Origin: Dehalococcoidia bacterium
GTDB lineage: Bacteria > Chloroflexota > Dehalococcoidia > Tepidiformales > Tepidiformaceae
Direction of reading: 5' to 3'
Assembly: GCA_020847985.1 (NCBI GenBank)
Contig: JADLBC010000034.1
Span: forward strand, 1 to 64,000
Length of the DNA stretch: 64,000 nt
The notes under the pieces were generated by a model. It did not search any database. It saw only the letters and a list, made by a program, of their open reading frames with translations, and was not told the origin of the DNA. The position numbers and the translations under genes were made by a program. Below, one piece after another: positions 23,376 through 32,257 of the stretch (position 1 is its first letter; every line of letters begins with the position of its first letter).

Positions 23376-24308
23376 ATGGCCGGCTCACCAGCAATCTCCG
23401 CCGTCGATTTCGGACCACGCGCCCGCCGCGAGTACCCGCTCCCCGTGCGCATCCTCCGCTCAAGCCTGCGCTTCGCGCGCCGCAAGCCGCTCGGCGCATT
23501 CGGGTTCACGCTCGTCGTCTTGCTCCTCTTCAGCGCGGTCTTCGCGGGCGTTCTCGCCCCCTACGACCCGGACAAGCTCGACCTCAAGAACCGCCTCGTG
23601 GGCACCACCTGGGGAGGGCCGCACTGGCTCGGCACCGACAAGACGGGCCGCGACACCCTCTCCCGCCTCCTCTACGGCGCCCGCATCTCCATGAAAGTCG
23701 GTTTCGGCGCCGTCCTCATCAGCTCCACCGGCGCGCTCTTCATCGGCGTCGTCAGCGGCTATATCGGTGGCGCCTTCGATAAGACCGTTCAGCGCTTCAT
23801 CGATGCCTGGCAGGCGATGCCCGGCCTCATCATCCTCATCACCTTCCTCGGCATCGCCCGCCGCAACCAGAGCGTCGACCTCGTCTGGGCGATGGTCCTC
23901 TCCATCGGCTTCCTCGGAATCCCCGGCGCCTCCCGCGTGTTCCGCTCGCAGGTGCTCACGATCAAGCAGGCCGCCTATGTCGAAGCCGCCCGCAGCCTCG
24001 GTGCCACCGCCCCGCGCATCATGTGGAAGTGCATCGTGCCCAACGTCTTCCCGATCGTCATGGTGAGCGCGACGACCGGCCTCGGCGGCGCCATCCTCGC
24101 CGAAGCGAGCCTCAGCTTCCTCGGCTTCGGCCCCGCCGGAAAGCCATCCTGGGGGCAGATGCTCAGCGTCGAAGGGCGCGAATACATGCGCGTCCAGCCC
24201 GGCCTTGCGATTTGGCCCGGCCTCTGCATCGCCTCTGCCGTCTTCGGCTTCAATATCTTCGGCGATGCCCTCCGCGACGTTCTCGACCCGAGATTACGCG
24301 GCCGGTAA
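23376..24308 (+). CDS. ABC transporter permease, DppC type
   Basis: A 310-residue partner permease of the DppC/OppC family. Features are the N-terminal helix, the HWLGTDKTGRDTLSRLLYGA motif that marks the family, the EAA loop around YVEAARSLGATAPRIMWKC, and the C-terminal GDALRDVLDPRLRGR. It starts 2 bp after the DppB-type stop. No ATP-binding subunit follows: the next gene is on the opposite strand and begins 4 bp beyond this stop. The ATPase must therefore be encoded elsewhere. Confidence 0.93.
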   Translation: MAGSPAISAVDFGPRARREYPLPVRILRSSLRFARRKPLGAFGFTLVVLLLFSAVFAGVLAPYDPDKLDLKNRLVGTTWGGPHWLGTDKTGRDTLSRLLYGARISMKVGFGAVLISSTGALFIGVVSGYIGGAFDKTVQRFIDAWQAMPGLIILITFLGIARRNQSVDLVWAMVLSIGFLGIPGASRVFRSQVLTIKQAAYVEAARSLGATAPRIMWKCIVPNVFPIVMVSATTGLGGAILAEASLSFLGFGPAGKPSWGQMLSVEGREYMRVQPGLAIWPGLCIASAVFGFNIFGDALRDVLDPRLRGR

Positions 24309-24312
24309 CAGG

Positions 24313-25638
24313 TCAGGCGGCGGCGTCGCGGCAGCGGCCCTCCGCCTGGCACCCTCCCGCCAGCATCCCAAGGAACACCGCCGCGATCGCGGGGTCGAAG
24401 TGTGTGCCCGCCTCCGCGCGGATGTGTGCGATCGCGTCCTCCGGCGCCCACCCCTCCTTGTACGCCCGCGCCGAGACCAGTGCGTCGTACACGTCCGCGA
24501 GCGTCAGGATGCGCGCCCGCAGGTCGATCTCTTCGCCCCGCTTCCCCGCCGGGTATCCCGTGCCGTCGAACTTCTCGTGGTGGTCGCCCACCGCCGCGGC
24601 GATGCCCGCCAGCCCCGGCACCCGCGCGATCAGCTGCTGGCCCAGGGCCGGGTGCGCGTGCAGGTGCTCCCAATCCCGTACCCGCGGCCGCCCATGCCGG
24701 TCGAGCACCTGCACCGGCACGAAGAGCTTGCCCGCATCGTGGAAGAGCGCCGCCGTTCGCAGCTCCGCCAGCCGCGCGTCATCGAGCCCCAGCGCCCGTC
24801 CCAGCCGCACCGACATCGCCGCCGTCCGTTCCAGGTGCGTCGCGAGGTCGGGCGAATAGGCCCGTAGCGCCTGCATCAGCACCGCTTCCGCGCGCGCGGC
24901 CTCGCGCCCCCCGCCCCCCGCCAGCCGTGTCCCCAGCGAACCGCCCAGCACGTACGTCCGCAGCCCCGGCCGCTGGCGCGCCTCGATCACAATCGCCCCC
25001 GCCGGGAACAGCGCCGCTATCGCCGCCAGCGGACCCGCGAACGCAACGCCGGCGCCCGCCGCCGCCAGCCCCACCGCCAGCGCACCTGCTCCCGCCGCAT
25101 GCACCGCCCACGATGAGACCCGGAGCAGCCGGTAGGCAGCCACGCCGTGCAGCGTGCTCACCAGCGCCAGGCCCACGCCAACGCCCGAGATTGCCGCGCA
25201 GACACCGCCCGGCGGCGTCCCGAACACCATCGCCACCCCCGCCAGCGCCATCAGCACCACGAGCGGCACCGCGTACAGCGCCACGATCACCCGCCGCCGG
25301 CTCCCCGCCGCGACTGGCGCCCACGGCACGGCCGCGAGCCCGTAGCCCGCCGCCGCCAGCGTCAGCCCCAGCACCATCACGGGCCTGTCGGAAAGCAGCT
25401 GCAGGCCTAGCGCTGCTGTCGCCGCCATGGTCCCCGCGGCGATCGCGGCCGGCGCCCACTCACCCGTTCGCAGCGCCGCGCCCGCCGCCAGCACCGTCGC
25501 GACAATCGCGGGCAGCAACACCGCAACGACGAGCGCGCCCGGCGGCACGGCCGGCCCCGGCTGCCGCGCCGCGACAACGAGCAGCGCGCCAAGCAGCGGC
25601 GCCGCGAACGCCAGCGATCGGGTTGGTGCCAGCTTCAT
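24313..25638 (-). CDS. Membrane-bound HD-GYP domain phosphodiesterase
   Basis: A 441-residue protein. About residues 1-250 are a series of hydrophobic helices with short loops. The C-terminal third is an HD-GYP domain: [11 protein letters not shown] carries the HD pair, [14 protein letters not shown] the HH and GYP motifs, and [20 protein letters not shown] the downstream helix. HD-GYP domains hydrolyse c-di-GMP or related dinucleotides. The membrane part matches no sensor domain I know and may sense a ligand in the bilayer. The ATG at 25638 has AAGGGG directly against it, so the start may be leaderless or slightly misplaced. Confidence 0.85.
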   Translation of the reverse strand: MKLAPTRSLAFAAPLLGALLVVAARQPGPAVPPGALVVAVLLPAIVATVLAAGAALRTGEWAPAAIAAGTMAATAALGLQLLSDRPVMVLGLTLAAAGYGLAAVPWAPVAAGSRRRVIVALYAVPLVVLMALAGVAMVFGTPPGGVCAAISGVGVGLALVSTLHGVAAYRLLRVSSWAVHAAGAGALAVGLAAAGAGVAFAGPLAAIAALFPAGAIVIEARQRPGLRTYVLGGSLGTRLAGGGGREAARAEAVLMQALRAYSPDLATHLERTAAMSVRLGRALGLDDARLAELRTAALFHDAGKLFVPVQVLDRHGRPRVRDWEHLHAHPALGQQLIARVPGLAGIAAAVGDHHEKFDGTGYPAGKRGEEIDLRARILTLADVYDALVSARAYKEGWAPEDAIAHIRAEAGTHFDPAIAAVFLGMLAGGCQAEGRCRDAAA

Positions 25639-25762
25639 CCCCTTGATAGTCGGCACTCCGCTCGCCGCCCTGCACCGCGGGCAGAGCCCACGCGGCATCC
25701 CGGGATTCACCCGCGTGCGCCATCCCCCGCGCTGCGTTCTAATGCCTCCCGGAGGCTGCAGC

Positions 25763-26509
25763 ATGACCACCTACACGCTTGTCCTGCTCCGCCACGGCGA
25801 GAGCGTCTGGAACCAGGAGAACCGCTTCACGGGATGGGTCGATGTGGCCCTCAGCGAGCGGGGCGTCCGCGAAGCCGGCGAAGCAGGCCGCATGCTCAAG
25901 GATGCCGGTCACACCGTCGATGTCGTCCATACCTCGCTCCAGCGCCGCGCCATCCACACCGCCCAGATCGCCCTCGACGTCATGGACCGCCACTGGATCC
26001 CCGTGCACCGCTCGTGGCGCCTGAACGAACGCCACTACGGCGCCCTCCAGGGCCTCGACAAGAAGGAAACCGCCGACCAGTACGGCCCCGACCAGGTGTT
26101 CGCCTGGCGCCGCAGCTACGATACCCCGCCCCCGCCGCTCTCCCTCGACGACGACCGCCATCCCCGCTTCGATGCGCGCTACGCCGGCCTCGCGCCCGAC
26201 ATCCTGCCCGCCACCGAATGCCTTAAGGACGTCGTCGCGCGCATGCTGCCCTACTGGTACGACGCCATCATTCCCGACCTGCGCGCCGGGCGCCGCCCGC
26301 TCATCGCCGCCCACGGCAACAGCCTGCGCGCCCTTGTGAAGCACCTCGACGGCATCAGCGACGACGAGATCGCCGAACTCAACATCCCCACCGGCATCCC
26401 CCTCGTCTACGAACTCGACGAAAGCCTCAAGGCCATGCGCTCCTCATACCTGGGCGACCCCGAAGCCGCCGCCGCAGCAGCAGCCGCCGTCGCCCGCCAG
26501 GCAGGGTGA
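25763..26509 (+). CDS. gpmA: 2,3-bisphosphoglycerate-dependent phosphoglycerate mutase
   Basis: A 248-residue glycolytic mutase that interconverts 3- and 2-phosphoglycerate. The catalytic His is in [19 protein letters not shown]. The conserved [17 protein letters not shown] follows, and then [12 protein letters not shown] and [14 protein letters not shown] with the second His. Length and motif order are those of GpmA. The ATG at 25763 is preceded by GGAGG about 6 nt away. A TCTAAT hexamer about 20 nt upstream may be its -10. The C-terminus is an Ala-rich tail encoded by GCC/GCA runs. Confidence 0.95.
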   Translation: MTTYTLVLLRHGESVWNQENRFTGWVDVALSERGVREAGEAGRMLKDAGHTVDVVHTSLQRRAIHTAQIALDVMDRHWIPVHRSWRLNERHYGALQGLDKKETADQYGPDQVFAWRRSYDTPPPPLSLDDDRHPRFDARYAGLAPDILPATECLKDVVARMLPYWYDAIIPDLRAGRRPLIAAHGNSLRALVKHLDGISDDEIAELNIPTGIPLVYELDESLKAMRSSYLGDPEAAAAAAAAVARQAG

Positions 26510-26513
26510 GGGG

Positions 26514-26648
26514 GGCTATCGGCCGTCGGCGTGGCCAGGTTCGGTGCCTCCACACGGCTCCGCGCCCGGGGTTGTCCCGCTAACAGCCAACAGCTAACAG
26601 CTCGCACGGGGTTGCCGCGCCGACGGCCGATAGCCGACGGCCGACAGC
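26514..26648. repeat. Compound heptamer element with two GGGGTTGYC cores
   Basis: From left to right: a three-unit array at 26514-26534 (GGCTATC first); GGGGTTGTCC at 26568-26577 followed 3 nt later by three NAACAGC units at 26581-26601; and GGGGTTGCCG at 26608-26617 followed 3 nt later by four CGAYRGC units at 26621-26648. The last unit abuts the stop codon of the subtilase gene. The first array is the reverse complement of part of the last. Confidence 0.8.
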
Positions 26649-28856
26649 TCACTTCACCACTACCGTCCCCGGCGCCGTCATAAACACCCAGTACACCTGG
26701 AACTTGAACAGGCCGCCGAAGTCGTTCACATAACTGGGCTGGCCCGGCAGGTGGCTGCGCCAGCGCCCCGCCTGGTTGTCGTACTGCAGCACCTGCGTGT
26801 ACTTCCCCGCGATGTCACTCAGCGCTTCTTCCACCGCCTTCGCATCACCCGTGTACACGAAGTTGTTCCACCCCGGCTGCAACGCGATCGTCCGGCCCGG
26901 CGGCGGGTTCGGGTTTAGCGTCGCCACGTTCGCCGCGCCGCCATCGACCCAGTAGGCGTCGTACTGTTCCATCCGCGTCAGGTCGTTCACGTAGGCCGGG
27001 GCACCCTTCACGAAGCGCGCGAACGCCCCCTTCGTCTCCAGGAACGGCTTCAGCGGGTCCCATCGCAGCAGCGCCGTCCACGGGCTCGGCAGGCTCGAAA
27101 GCGCGTTCGGCAGCTGCCCCCCCGGCTCCAGCTGCGCGACATTGCTCCAGCCCGCTCCGAGTTGCTGCACCACGATCGCCCCCGGCGCCGGCGATACCGA
27201 CGTGATGTTCCGGTTCGTGCTCCCCAGGTCCTGGTCCCGCTCGGCCCACGGGAACGAAGGCACCGCCGCGAGCCCGCCGATCGAGATCTGCACCGTCCGC
27301 CCCGGCGCGCCGCAGCCGCTGCGCTCCGCCTCCGGCTTTACCTTCAACGCGTACGTCGCGCGCGGGCCGAACGCCGAGGTCGTCGTCAGCCCGCACTCCA
27401 CCCCGCCCACGGTCGCGACCACTTCCGTCCCGGCCGGCACGTCCTTCCAGTCCTTCAGCGCCGATCCGGCGAGGCTCATCGGGACCCGCGCCACTGCCGC
27501 CCCGATATTGATGATTCCCGCCCCGGCCCAGTTCTGGCCGTGCAGCGCGGCCGGCGCCGGCGTCGCCGCGTCCCGCGCGATCTGGATGTATTCCGCCGGC
27601 GAAAGCCGCGAGTTCCGCGCCATCATCAGCGCGAACATCCCCGTCACCAGCGGCGTCGAAAAGCTCGTCCCACCCAGCTCCGCGCGGCCGTACGGGTTGG
27701 CCAGCCCAAGGTCCGAACGCAGCGGACCCACGATCTCCACGCCCGGCGCCGCGAAATCCACCGCCGGCCCGTAGCGGCTGAACGTCGCCCATTGCCCGCT
27801 CATCGTCGAAGCGCCCACCGCCACCACGTTGGCGTACTCCGTGTAGGCCGCCGGGTAGAGCACCCCCGTGTCCCCGGAGATGTTCCCCGCCGCCACCACG
27901 ACGATGACGCCATCGCGCTGCGCCGCCTGGATCGCGTCCCGCACTACCTGGCGGTCGTCCCGGCTGCCCAGGCTCAGCGAGATGATGTTCGCCCCCATCC
28001 GGCGCGCGTAATCGATCCCCTGTGCTACTTCGTACAGCTCGCCCGCGGGGCCTTCGCCGTTCACGCCGCAGTCCAGCACCTTCACCGGCATGATCTTCAC
28101 GTTCCAGGCCACACCCGTGACGCCCCTCCCGTTGTTCCCCGCCGCGCCCACCACGCCCGCCACGAGCGTCCCATGCGACGAACGTTCGATCGCCCCGGGC
28201 TTGCCGTTGTCGTCCTTCACGTTCCCGTTTGGCTGCGAACTCGCGTAATCACTCCCGCAACCCGCGATTCGCTTCTGCGTCGCATCGAGGAAGCGGCAGC
28301 CGTAGCGGTCATCGATGCAGCCGTTGCCATCGCTATCGATGCCGTCGCCGTCGGCGTCGCGCGGGTTCTCCCAGAGCCGCCCCTGGAACTCCTCGTGCGC
28401 GAGGTCGATCCCTGAATCGAGCACCGCCACCACCACCGTGCCGCTCCCGCCCGTGCTCAGGTCCCACGCCTTTTCCACGCCGATGAGGTTCAGGTAGCCC
28501 GACTGGTCGCGGCTGTAGTATGGGTCGTTGGGCGCCGCCGCGGCGTACGCCATCCCGTTCTCCTCGGCCGAAAGCACATCCGGGCGGGCCTGCAACTGCG
28601 CCAGGAACGCCGCCTTCGTCATGCCCGCCGGCACCGCCAGCCGCTCGTAGCCCTGCGCATCGAGCGAAGGCTCCACGCCATCGGCCGCCTGCGCCATCGC
28701 CGCGCCCGGTGTCGCGAACCGCACGATGACACTCTCGTTCGCGATGGGCGCCGCCGGAGCCGTCCGCGCCGGGCGGACCCCCACCAGGACGGCGAAAACG
28801 GTGAGCAGCAACAACGCGGCGGCACGGACGGGTCGCGCCCTGCCGCTTCCGTTCAC
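26649..28856 (-). CDS. Secreted subtilisin-family (S8) serine protease
   Basis: A 735-residue exported protease. A signal peptide (ALLLLTVFAVLVGVRPARTA) is followed by an inhibitor-like propeptide. The catalytic domain has Asp in AVLDSGIDLAHEEF, His in SSHGTLVAGVVGA and Ser in GGTSFSTPLVTGM. An insert after the Asp box (DADGDGIDSDGNGC) looks like a calcium-binding loop. Residues 560 to the end carry two related modules of about 80-90 residues with GWSN or GWNN, then YVND and YWV motifs; I do not recognise these. The start is GTG, overlapping the upstream gene's stop (GTGA). It is third in an operon with two anchored proteins that share a domain. Confidence 0.9.
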   Translation of the reverse strand: MNGSGRARPVRAAALLLLTVFAVLVGVRPARTAPAAPIANESVIVRFATPGAAMAQAADGVEPSLDAQGYERLAVPAGMTKAAFLAQLQARPDVLSAEENGMAYAAAAPNDPYYSRDQSGYLNLIGVEKAWDLSTGGSGTVVVAVLDSGIDLAHEEFQGRLWENPRDADGDGIDSDGNGCIDDRYGCRFLDATQKRIAGCGSDYASSQPNGNVKDDNGKPGAIERSSHGTLVAGVVGAAGNNGRGVTGVAWNVKIMPVKVLDCGVNGEGPAGELYEVAQGIDYARRMGANIISLSLGSRDDRQVVRDAIQAAQRDGVIVVVAAGNISGDTGVLYPAAYTEYANVVAVGASTMSGQWATFSRYGPAVDFAAPGVEIVGPLRSDLGLANPYGRAELGGTSFSTPLVTGMFALMMARNSRLSPAEYIQIARDAATPAPAALHGQNWAGAGIINIGAAVARVPMSLAGSALKDWKDVPAGTEVVATVGGVECGLTTTSAFGPRATYALKVKPEAERSGCGAPGRTVQISIGGLAAVPSFPWAERDQDLGSTNRNITSVSPAPGAIVVQQLGAGWSNVAQLEPGGQLPNALSSLPSPWTALLRWDPLKPFLETKGAFARFVKGAPAYVNDLTRMEQYDAYWVDGGAANVATLNPNPPPGRTIALQPGWNNFVYTGDAKAVEEALSDIAGKYTQVLQYDNQAGRWRSHLPGQPSYVNDFGGLFKFQVYWVFMTAPGTVVVK

Positions 28857-29734
28857 CGTGCGCCGATCGCGGACGTCGGCCGGGGCGTCGGCGTCGATGC
28901 CGCCCGCCCGCCCAGCGCGCGGTCGTCCACCACCGCTGCCAGCTCTCGCGCCCGGTCGATGTTCATGTACGGCTCCGCCCCATAGGTCTGCACCGTCACC
29001 ACCAGGTTCCCCCGCCGGAAGACAAATCGATGATAAATACCAACGGTGTCCGATGTCCCGATGGTCCCCGGCACCCCGCTCTCCGAAGGCACGAACAGCC
29101 ACGCCATCGATTCGTTCCCCAGCCCCTTCACGTTCGCGACTTTCACCGAACCGGCCCGCTCCTCGTAGTTCGCCTTCATCTGGTTGTACAGCCGCCGCGC
29201 CCCGTCGTCTGTATCGAAGAGCACCGTGTCCACCGTCACGTAGTAGAGGCCGCTGAGCAGCTCCGCGAGCTTGCCGGCCGGTTCGTACACCGCCTGGTAG
29301 CCATCCTTGTAGCCCCACTGCGTCAGCAGCGTCTCGCCCTGCTCCGGCGTGTCGAAGTCGCCGCCCACGCTCGCGTACTGCAGCGGCGTCATCGAAAACG
29401 TGTCCGGCGGCAGGATCGCGTAGTTCTTCGGCAGCTCCCCCAGCTCCGGCACGAACCGGCTCGCCGGGCCTACAAGCGCCGGGGACCGCGAATCCTGCGT
29501 CCCCGTGCGGCTCTGCGAAGGCGCCTGCGTCGGCCGCCCGCTCAGTCCCTGCGCGCTCGATCCGCCGCCGCCGCCGTCGTCATCGCCCGCGAAGAGCAAG
29601 AACGCGCCGCCCGCGATCAGCGCTACCAGCACGATCGCGCCCGCGATCCCACCCACGACCAGGTTCCGCCGCCGCCGCTCCCGGGCGTAATCCTCCTTCG
29701 AACGGAAGGCCGGGGCCGGCCGCCGGCTGCTCAC
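28853..29734 (-). CDS. Single-pass membrane protein, paralogue of the adjacent lipoprotein
   Basis: A 293-residue protein. A charged cytoplasmic N-terminus (KEDYARERRRRN) leads into one helix (LVVGGIAGAIVLVALIAGGA). An acidic/Gly-rich linker and an extracytoplasmic domain of about 190 residues follow. The domain shows LTQWGYKDGYQAVYEP, a region around VTVDTVLFDTDDGARRLY and FRRGNLVVTVQTYGAEPYM. The neighbouring lipoprotein has the same landmarks (LTEWGYIDGYQTAVEP; FRRGNLVGVVMTIGAAPFM), so the two are paralogues. The domain is unknown to me. It overlaps both neighbours by 4 bp and so is co-translated with the lipoprotein and the subtilase. Confidence 0.7.
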   Translation of the reverse strand: MSSRRPAPAFRSKEDYARERRRRNLVVGGIAGAIVLVALIAGGAFLLFAGDDDGGGGGSSAQGLSGRPTQAPSQSRTGTQDSRSPALVGPASRFVPELGELPKNYAILPPDTFSMTPLQYASVGGDFDTPEQGETLLTQWGYKDGYQAVYEPAGKLAELLSGLYYVTVDTVLFDTDDGARRLYNQMKANYEERAGSVKVANVKGLGNESMAWLFVPSESGVPGTIGTSDTVGIYHRFVFRRGNLVVTVQTYGAEPYMNIDRARELAAVVDDRALGGRAASTPTPRPTSAIGAR

Positions 29735-30513
29735 GGTCGCGCCGTCGCCGTCGCCGGCACCGTCGTCGGCTGACGGTTCGCCGGCGGCGTGTAGTTCGAA
29801 GTCGGCGTCGGCGAAGGCGCCGGCCGCGTGCCGAGCGCCTTGTCATCCATCAGCTTCGCAGCCGCCGCCACATGGTCCGGCTTCATGAACGGCGCCGCAC
29901 CGATCGTCATCACCACGCCCACCAGGTTCCCCCGGCGGAAGTAGAGCTGGTGAATCGCGCGGTCCACATTCGAACCCCGGATCTTCCCCGTCGTCAGGTA
30001 GGCCACGACCGATTCCTCGCCCACCTGCTGCGCCTGCACGATCGTCGATTGCTTGTTCCGCACCGTCTGCAGGTAGTCGTAGAACTTCTTCGCCCCCGCG
30101 GCATCGTTGAAGAGGTGCGTCTCCATCACGAGCGCGTATGCGCCCGTCAGCGTCGCTTCCTCGCGCCCCTCCGGCTCCACCGCCGTCTGATACCCGTCGA
30201 TGTAGCCCCACTCCGTGAGCTGCTTTTCGCCCTCCGGCACCGTCTTGAATACCGGCGTCGCCGCATAGCTCTTCAGGTCGAGCACGACCGTGCCCCTGAT
30301 GTCCGTGATGTATCCCCGCCCGAGGTCTTCCTGGAGCAGCGAATACTTGCTCGCGGGCCCCGTGAGGACCGCCGGCGTGCCCTGCGAGGCCCCCACCGTC
30401 GGCGTCTTCCCGGGCTCGTTCGAAGCCCCGGCATCGTCATCGCCGCCGCACGCGGCGCCCAGGAGGGACACGGCGAGACAGGCGCCCATTGCGAGCAAAA
30501 GCCCGCGCGTCAT
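29731..30513 (-). CDS. Lipoprotein, paralogue of the adjacent membrane protein
   Basis: A 260-residue predicted lipoprotein. The signal peptide ends at a lipobox-like LLGAAC with Cys 22, and an acidic/Gly linker follows. The mature domain has LTEWGYIDGYQTAVEP, METHLFNDAAGAKKFYDYL and YFRRGNLVGVVMTIGAAPFM, matching the neighbouring membrane protein. A low-complexity Pro/Thr tail ends the protein. It is the first gene of the three-gene unit, and its stop overlaps the next start (ATGA at 29731-29734). A pair of related anchored domains beside a secreted protease suggests partners, substrates or inhibitors of that protease, but this is inference. Confidence 0.7.
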   Translation of the reverse strand: MTRGLLLAMGACLAVSLLGAACGGDDDAGASNEPGKTPTVGASQGTPAVLTGPASKYSLLQEDLGRGYITDIRGTVVLDLKSYAATPVFKTVPEGEKQLTEWGYIDGYQTAVEPEGREEATLTGAYALVMETHLFNDAAGAKKFYDYLQTVRNKQSTIVQAQQVGEESVVAYLTTGKIRGSNVDRAIHQLYFRRGNLVGVVMTIGAAPFMKPDHVAAAAKLMDDKALGTRPAPSPTPTSNYTPPANRQPTTVPATATARP

Positions 30514-30613
30514 GTGCGTCTCCCGGGTGTTGTGGTGACGCGAGTGTACGGGCGGGCCCGGTTTGGCGGAAGAAATGGAGGTTAGGCTTGGGGAAGGGTT
30601 GCACCCGCTCCGC

Positions 30614-30651
30614 GCCGGGGACCGCGATCCGCGTGGGCCGCGGTCCCCGGC
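30614..30651 (-). terminator. 13-bp hairpin after SRPBCC gene
   Basis: GCCGGGGACCGCG at 30614-30626 pairs perfectly with 30639-30651 across a 12-nt loop. It lies 20 bp beyond the minus-strand stop at 30671 and precedes the promoter region of the lipoprotein-subtilase operon. Confidence 0.65.
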
Positions 30652-30670
30652 CTGCTTGTGGCGAAACCGC

Positions 30671-31267
30671 CTACCGCGGGCCGCTGTTCGGGTCGAACGT
30701 GCCGCGCATCATCCCGCCCCGGTCGATCGCGCCGCCCGATTCACCGAAACCGCCTTCGCCGCCCACTTCCGAACCAGCATCCAGCGACCCGCGCGTGTGC
30801 CCGCCCGGCACGTCCGGGTTGTGGATCTCGCCGCGCCAGCCGCCCGTCTCGGCGCCGCGCCGTTCGATGAAGTCCTTGAACCGCTCAAGGTCGCCTTCGA
30901 CGCGCCGGCTGACGAAGCCCAGCTTGTCGCCCACGTTCTCGCTGAACCCCTCCGGGTCGTAGCTCATCTCCAGGTGCACCCGCGTCAGCGCGGGCCCAAG
31001 GCTGTCGAACTTCACCATGCCCGCGTTTTCGCGGCCGTCCGTCGCCAGCCAGATCACCTTCTCGTCCGGTACCTGCTCGCGGATCTCCGCGTCCCATTCG
31101 CGCGCCATCCCGCCGATGCTCGCGCGCCAGTGCAGGTGCGAATCATCCACCTGCACCACCTCCTCGACGCCTTCCATGAACGCCGGAAACTCCTCGAACT
31201 GCGTCCACTGGTTGTAGGCCGTGCGCACCGGCACGTTCACTTCGATCGTTTTCTCGACTCGGGCCAT
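30671..31267 (-). CDS. SRPBCC family protein with Gly-rich tail
   Basis: A 198-residue protein. Residues 1-145 form a START-like SRPBCC domain: VEKTIEVNVPVRTAYNQWTQ is the first strand and helix, FPAFMEGVEEV follows, and the long final helix is around RRVEGDLERFKDFIERRG. The last 50 or so residues are Gly- and Asp-rich and probably disordered. Proteins of this family in Gram-positive bacteria bind lipids or polyketides. The ATG at 31267 is preceded by GGAGG 6 nt away. It is followed by a terminator and so appears to be a single-gene unit. Confidence 0.82.
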   Translation of the reverse strand: MARVEKTIEVNVPVRTAYNQWTQFEEFPAFMEGVEEVVQVDDSHLHWRASIGGMAREWDAEIREQVPDEKVIWLATDGRENAGMVKFDSLGPALTRVHLEMSYDPEGFSENVGDKLGFVSRRVEGDLERFKDFIERRGAETGGWRGEIHNPDVPGGHTRGSLDAGSEVGGEGGFGESGGAIDRGGMMRGTFDPNSGPR

Positions 31268-31367
31268 TGCATACCTCCCGGTGTTCTTGCGCACGAACGT
31301 ATCCCGGGCGGCATCGCGAAGGTCTTGCGAGGGCGAGTCTCCCGGTTGCGAGCGGCACGAACCTCCG

Positions 31368-32135
31368 TCAGCCCCCGCCGCCCCCATCCCGGAAGCGCGC
31401 ATACCCTTCGACCGCGCATTCCAGCACCGCCCGCTCGCGCTCCCGGATGAACGCCCGCCGCTCCCGCGCCATCGACTGCACGAGGCTGTCCTCCTCGCTG
31501 ATGAGGTCGTCCAGCCGGATGAGGGCCGCCGCGCGCGCCGCGCCCAGCGCCTTCGCCACCGCGAAGGTCGCCGCCGTCTCCATGTCCACGCCCTGCCAGC
31601 CGTGGCGGCTCCAGTCCGCGATGACCTCACGCGATTCCGCGAGCAGGGCCGGCGTGCTGAAGATCGCGTGTTCGCCACACGGGATGCCGCGCGCGCCCAG
31701 CGCCGCCGTGATCCCGCTCGCGAACCCCGCCGTCGCATCCGAGAGGATCCCCTTTGCCAGGTACCAGTCGCTCACGCCGTCCTCGCGCTGGGCATGGCGC
31801 GGCACCAGCACATCGCCGAACCCCATGCCCGCCTGCAAAGCCCCGAACCATCCCAGCTGCACCACCGCGCGCGCCCCGGCGCCAATCCAGGTGTGGGCAT
31901 GCACCGCCGCCATCGGCCCGCCAAAGGCCGCGCTCAGGCCCACGCGCACGCCGCCCACGGTCCCGAGGTACCCCGGGAAGCGGCCCATCTCCCGCGCGCC
32001 CTCGAGATATCCCGCGAAGCGCGCCCGCGCCCCGTGCACATCGAACACCCCGACGAGCAGCAGCAGATCCGGCACATCCTCCGCCGCGATGCCCAGCACC
32101 CGCTGGTGGTCCTCCGTGCCCATCTCCCGGTACAC
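31368..32135 (-). CDS. PNP/UDP family nucleoside phosphorylase-like protein
   Basis: A 255-residue member of the nucleoside phosphorylase superfamily. The C-terminal QGVDMETAATFAVAKALG carries the VxMEx substrate-binding Glu typical of MTAN and uridine phosphorylase. A GWFGALQAGMGFGDVLVPRHA stretch lies where the purine-loop region is expected, and the GTVGGVRVGL region near the phosphate site. The substrate (nucleoside or methylthioadenosine) cannot be assigned from what I see. The gene has a heptamer repeat in its upstream region and is divergent from the RDD gene. Confidence 0.72.
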   Translation of the reverse strand: MYREMGTEDHQRVLGIAAEDVPDLLLLVGVFDVHGARARFAGYLEGAREMGRFPGYLGTVGGVRVGLSAAFGGPMAAVHAHTWIGAGARAVVQLGWFGALQAGMGFGDVLVPRHAQREDGVSDWYLAKGILSDATAGFASGITAALGARGIPCGEHAIFSTPALLAESREVIADWSRHGWQGVDMETAATFAVAKALGAARAAALIRLDDLISEEDSLVQSMARERRAFIRERERAVLECAVEGYARFRDGGGGG

Positions 32136-32163
32136 GCGCGCACTCTACGGCAAACGCCCACCG

Positions 32164-32213
32164 CACGGGGTTGCCCCCGCCTCGCGCCTCGCGCCTCGAA
32201 CCTCGAACCTCCT
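32164..32213 (+). repeat. GGGGTTGCCC core followed by five heptamers
   Basis: The core GGGGTTGCCC is at 32167-32176. From 32179 to 32213 there are five 7-mers changing gradually from GCCTCGC to ACCTCGA to ACCTCCT. It lies in the divergent region between the nucleoside-phosphorylase-like gene and the RDD gene. Confidence 0.8.
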
Positions 32214-32243
32214 CCCTTGCCTGTCTCCTACTCCCCGCTGCGG

Positions 32244-32249
32244 TACACT
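32244..32249 (+). promoter_or_regulatory. -10 hexamer for a leaderless transcript (RDD gene)
   Basis: TACACT ends 8 nt before the ATG at 32258. The spacer is CCACCCCC, with no Shine-Dalgarno sequence. Confidence 0.6.
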
Positions 32250-32257
32250 CCACCCCC

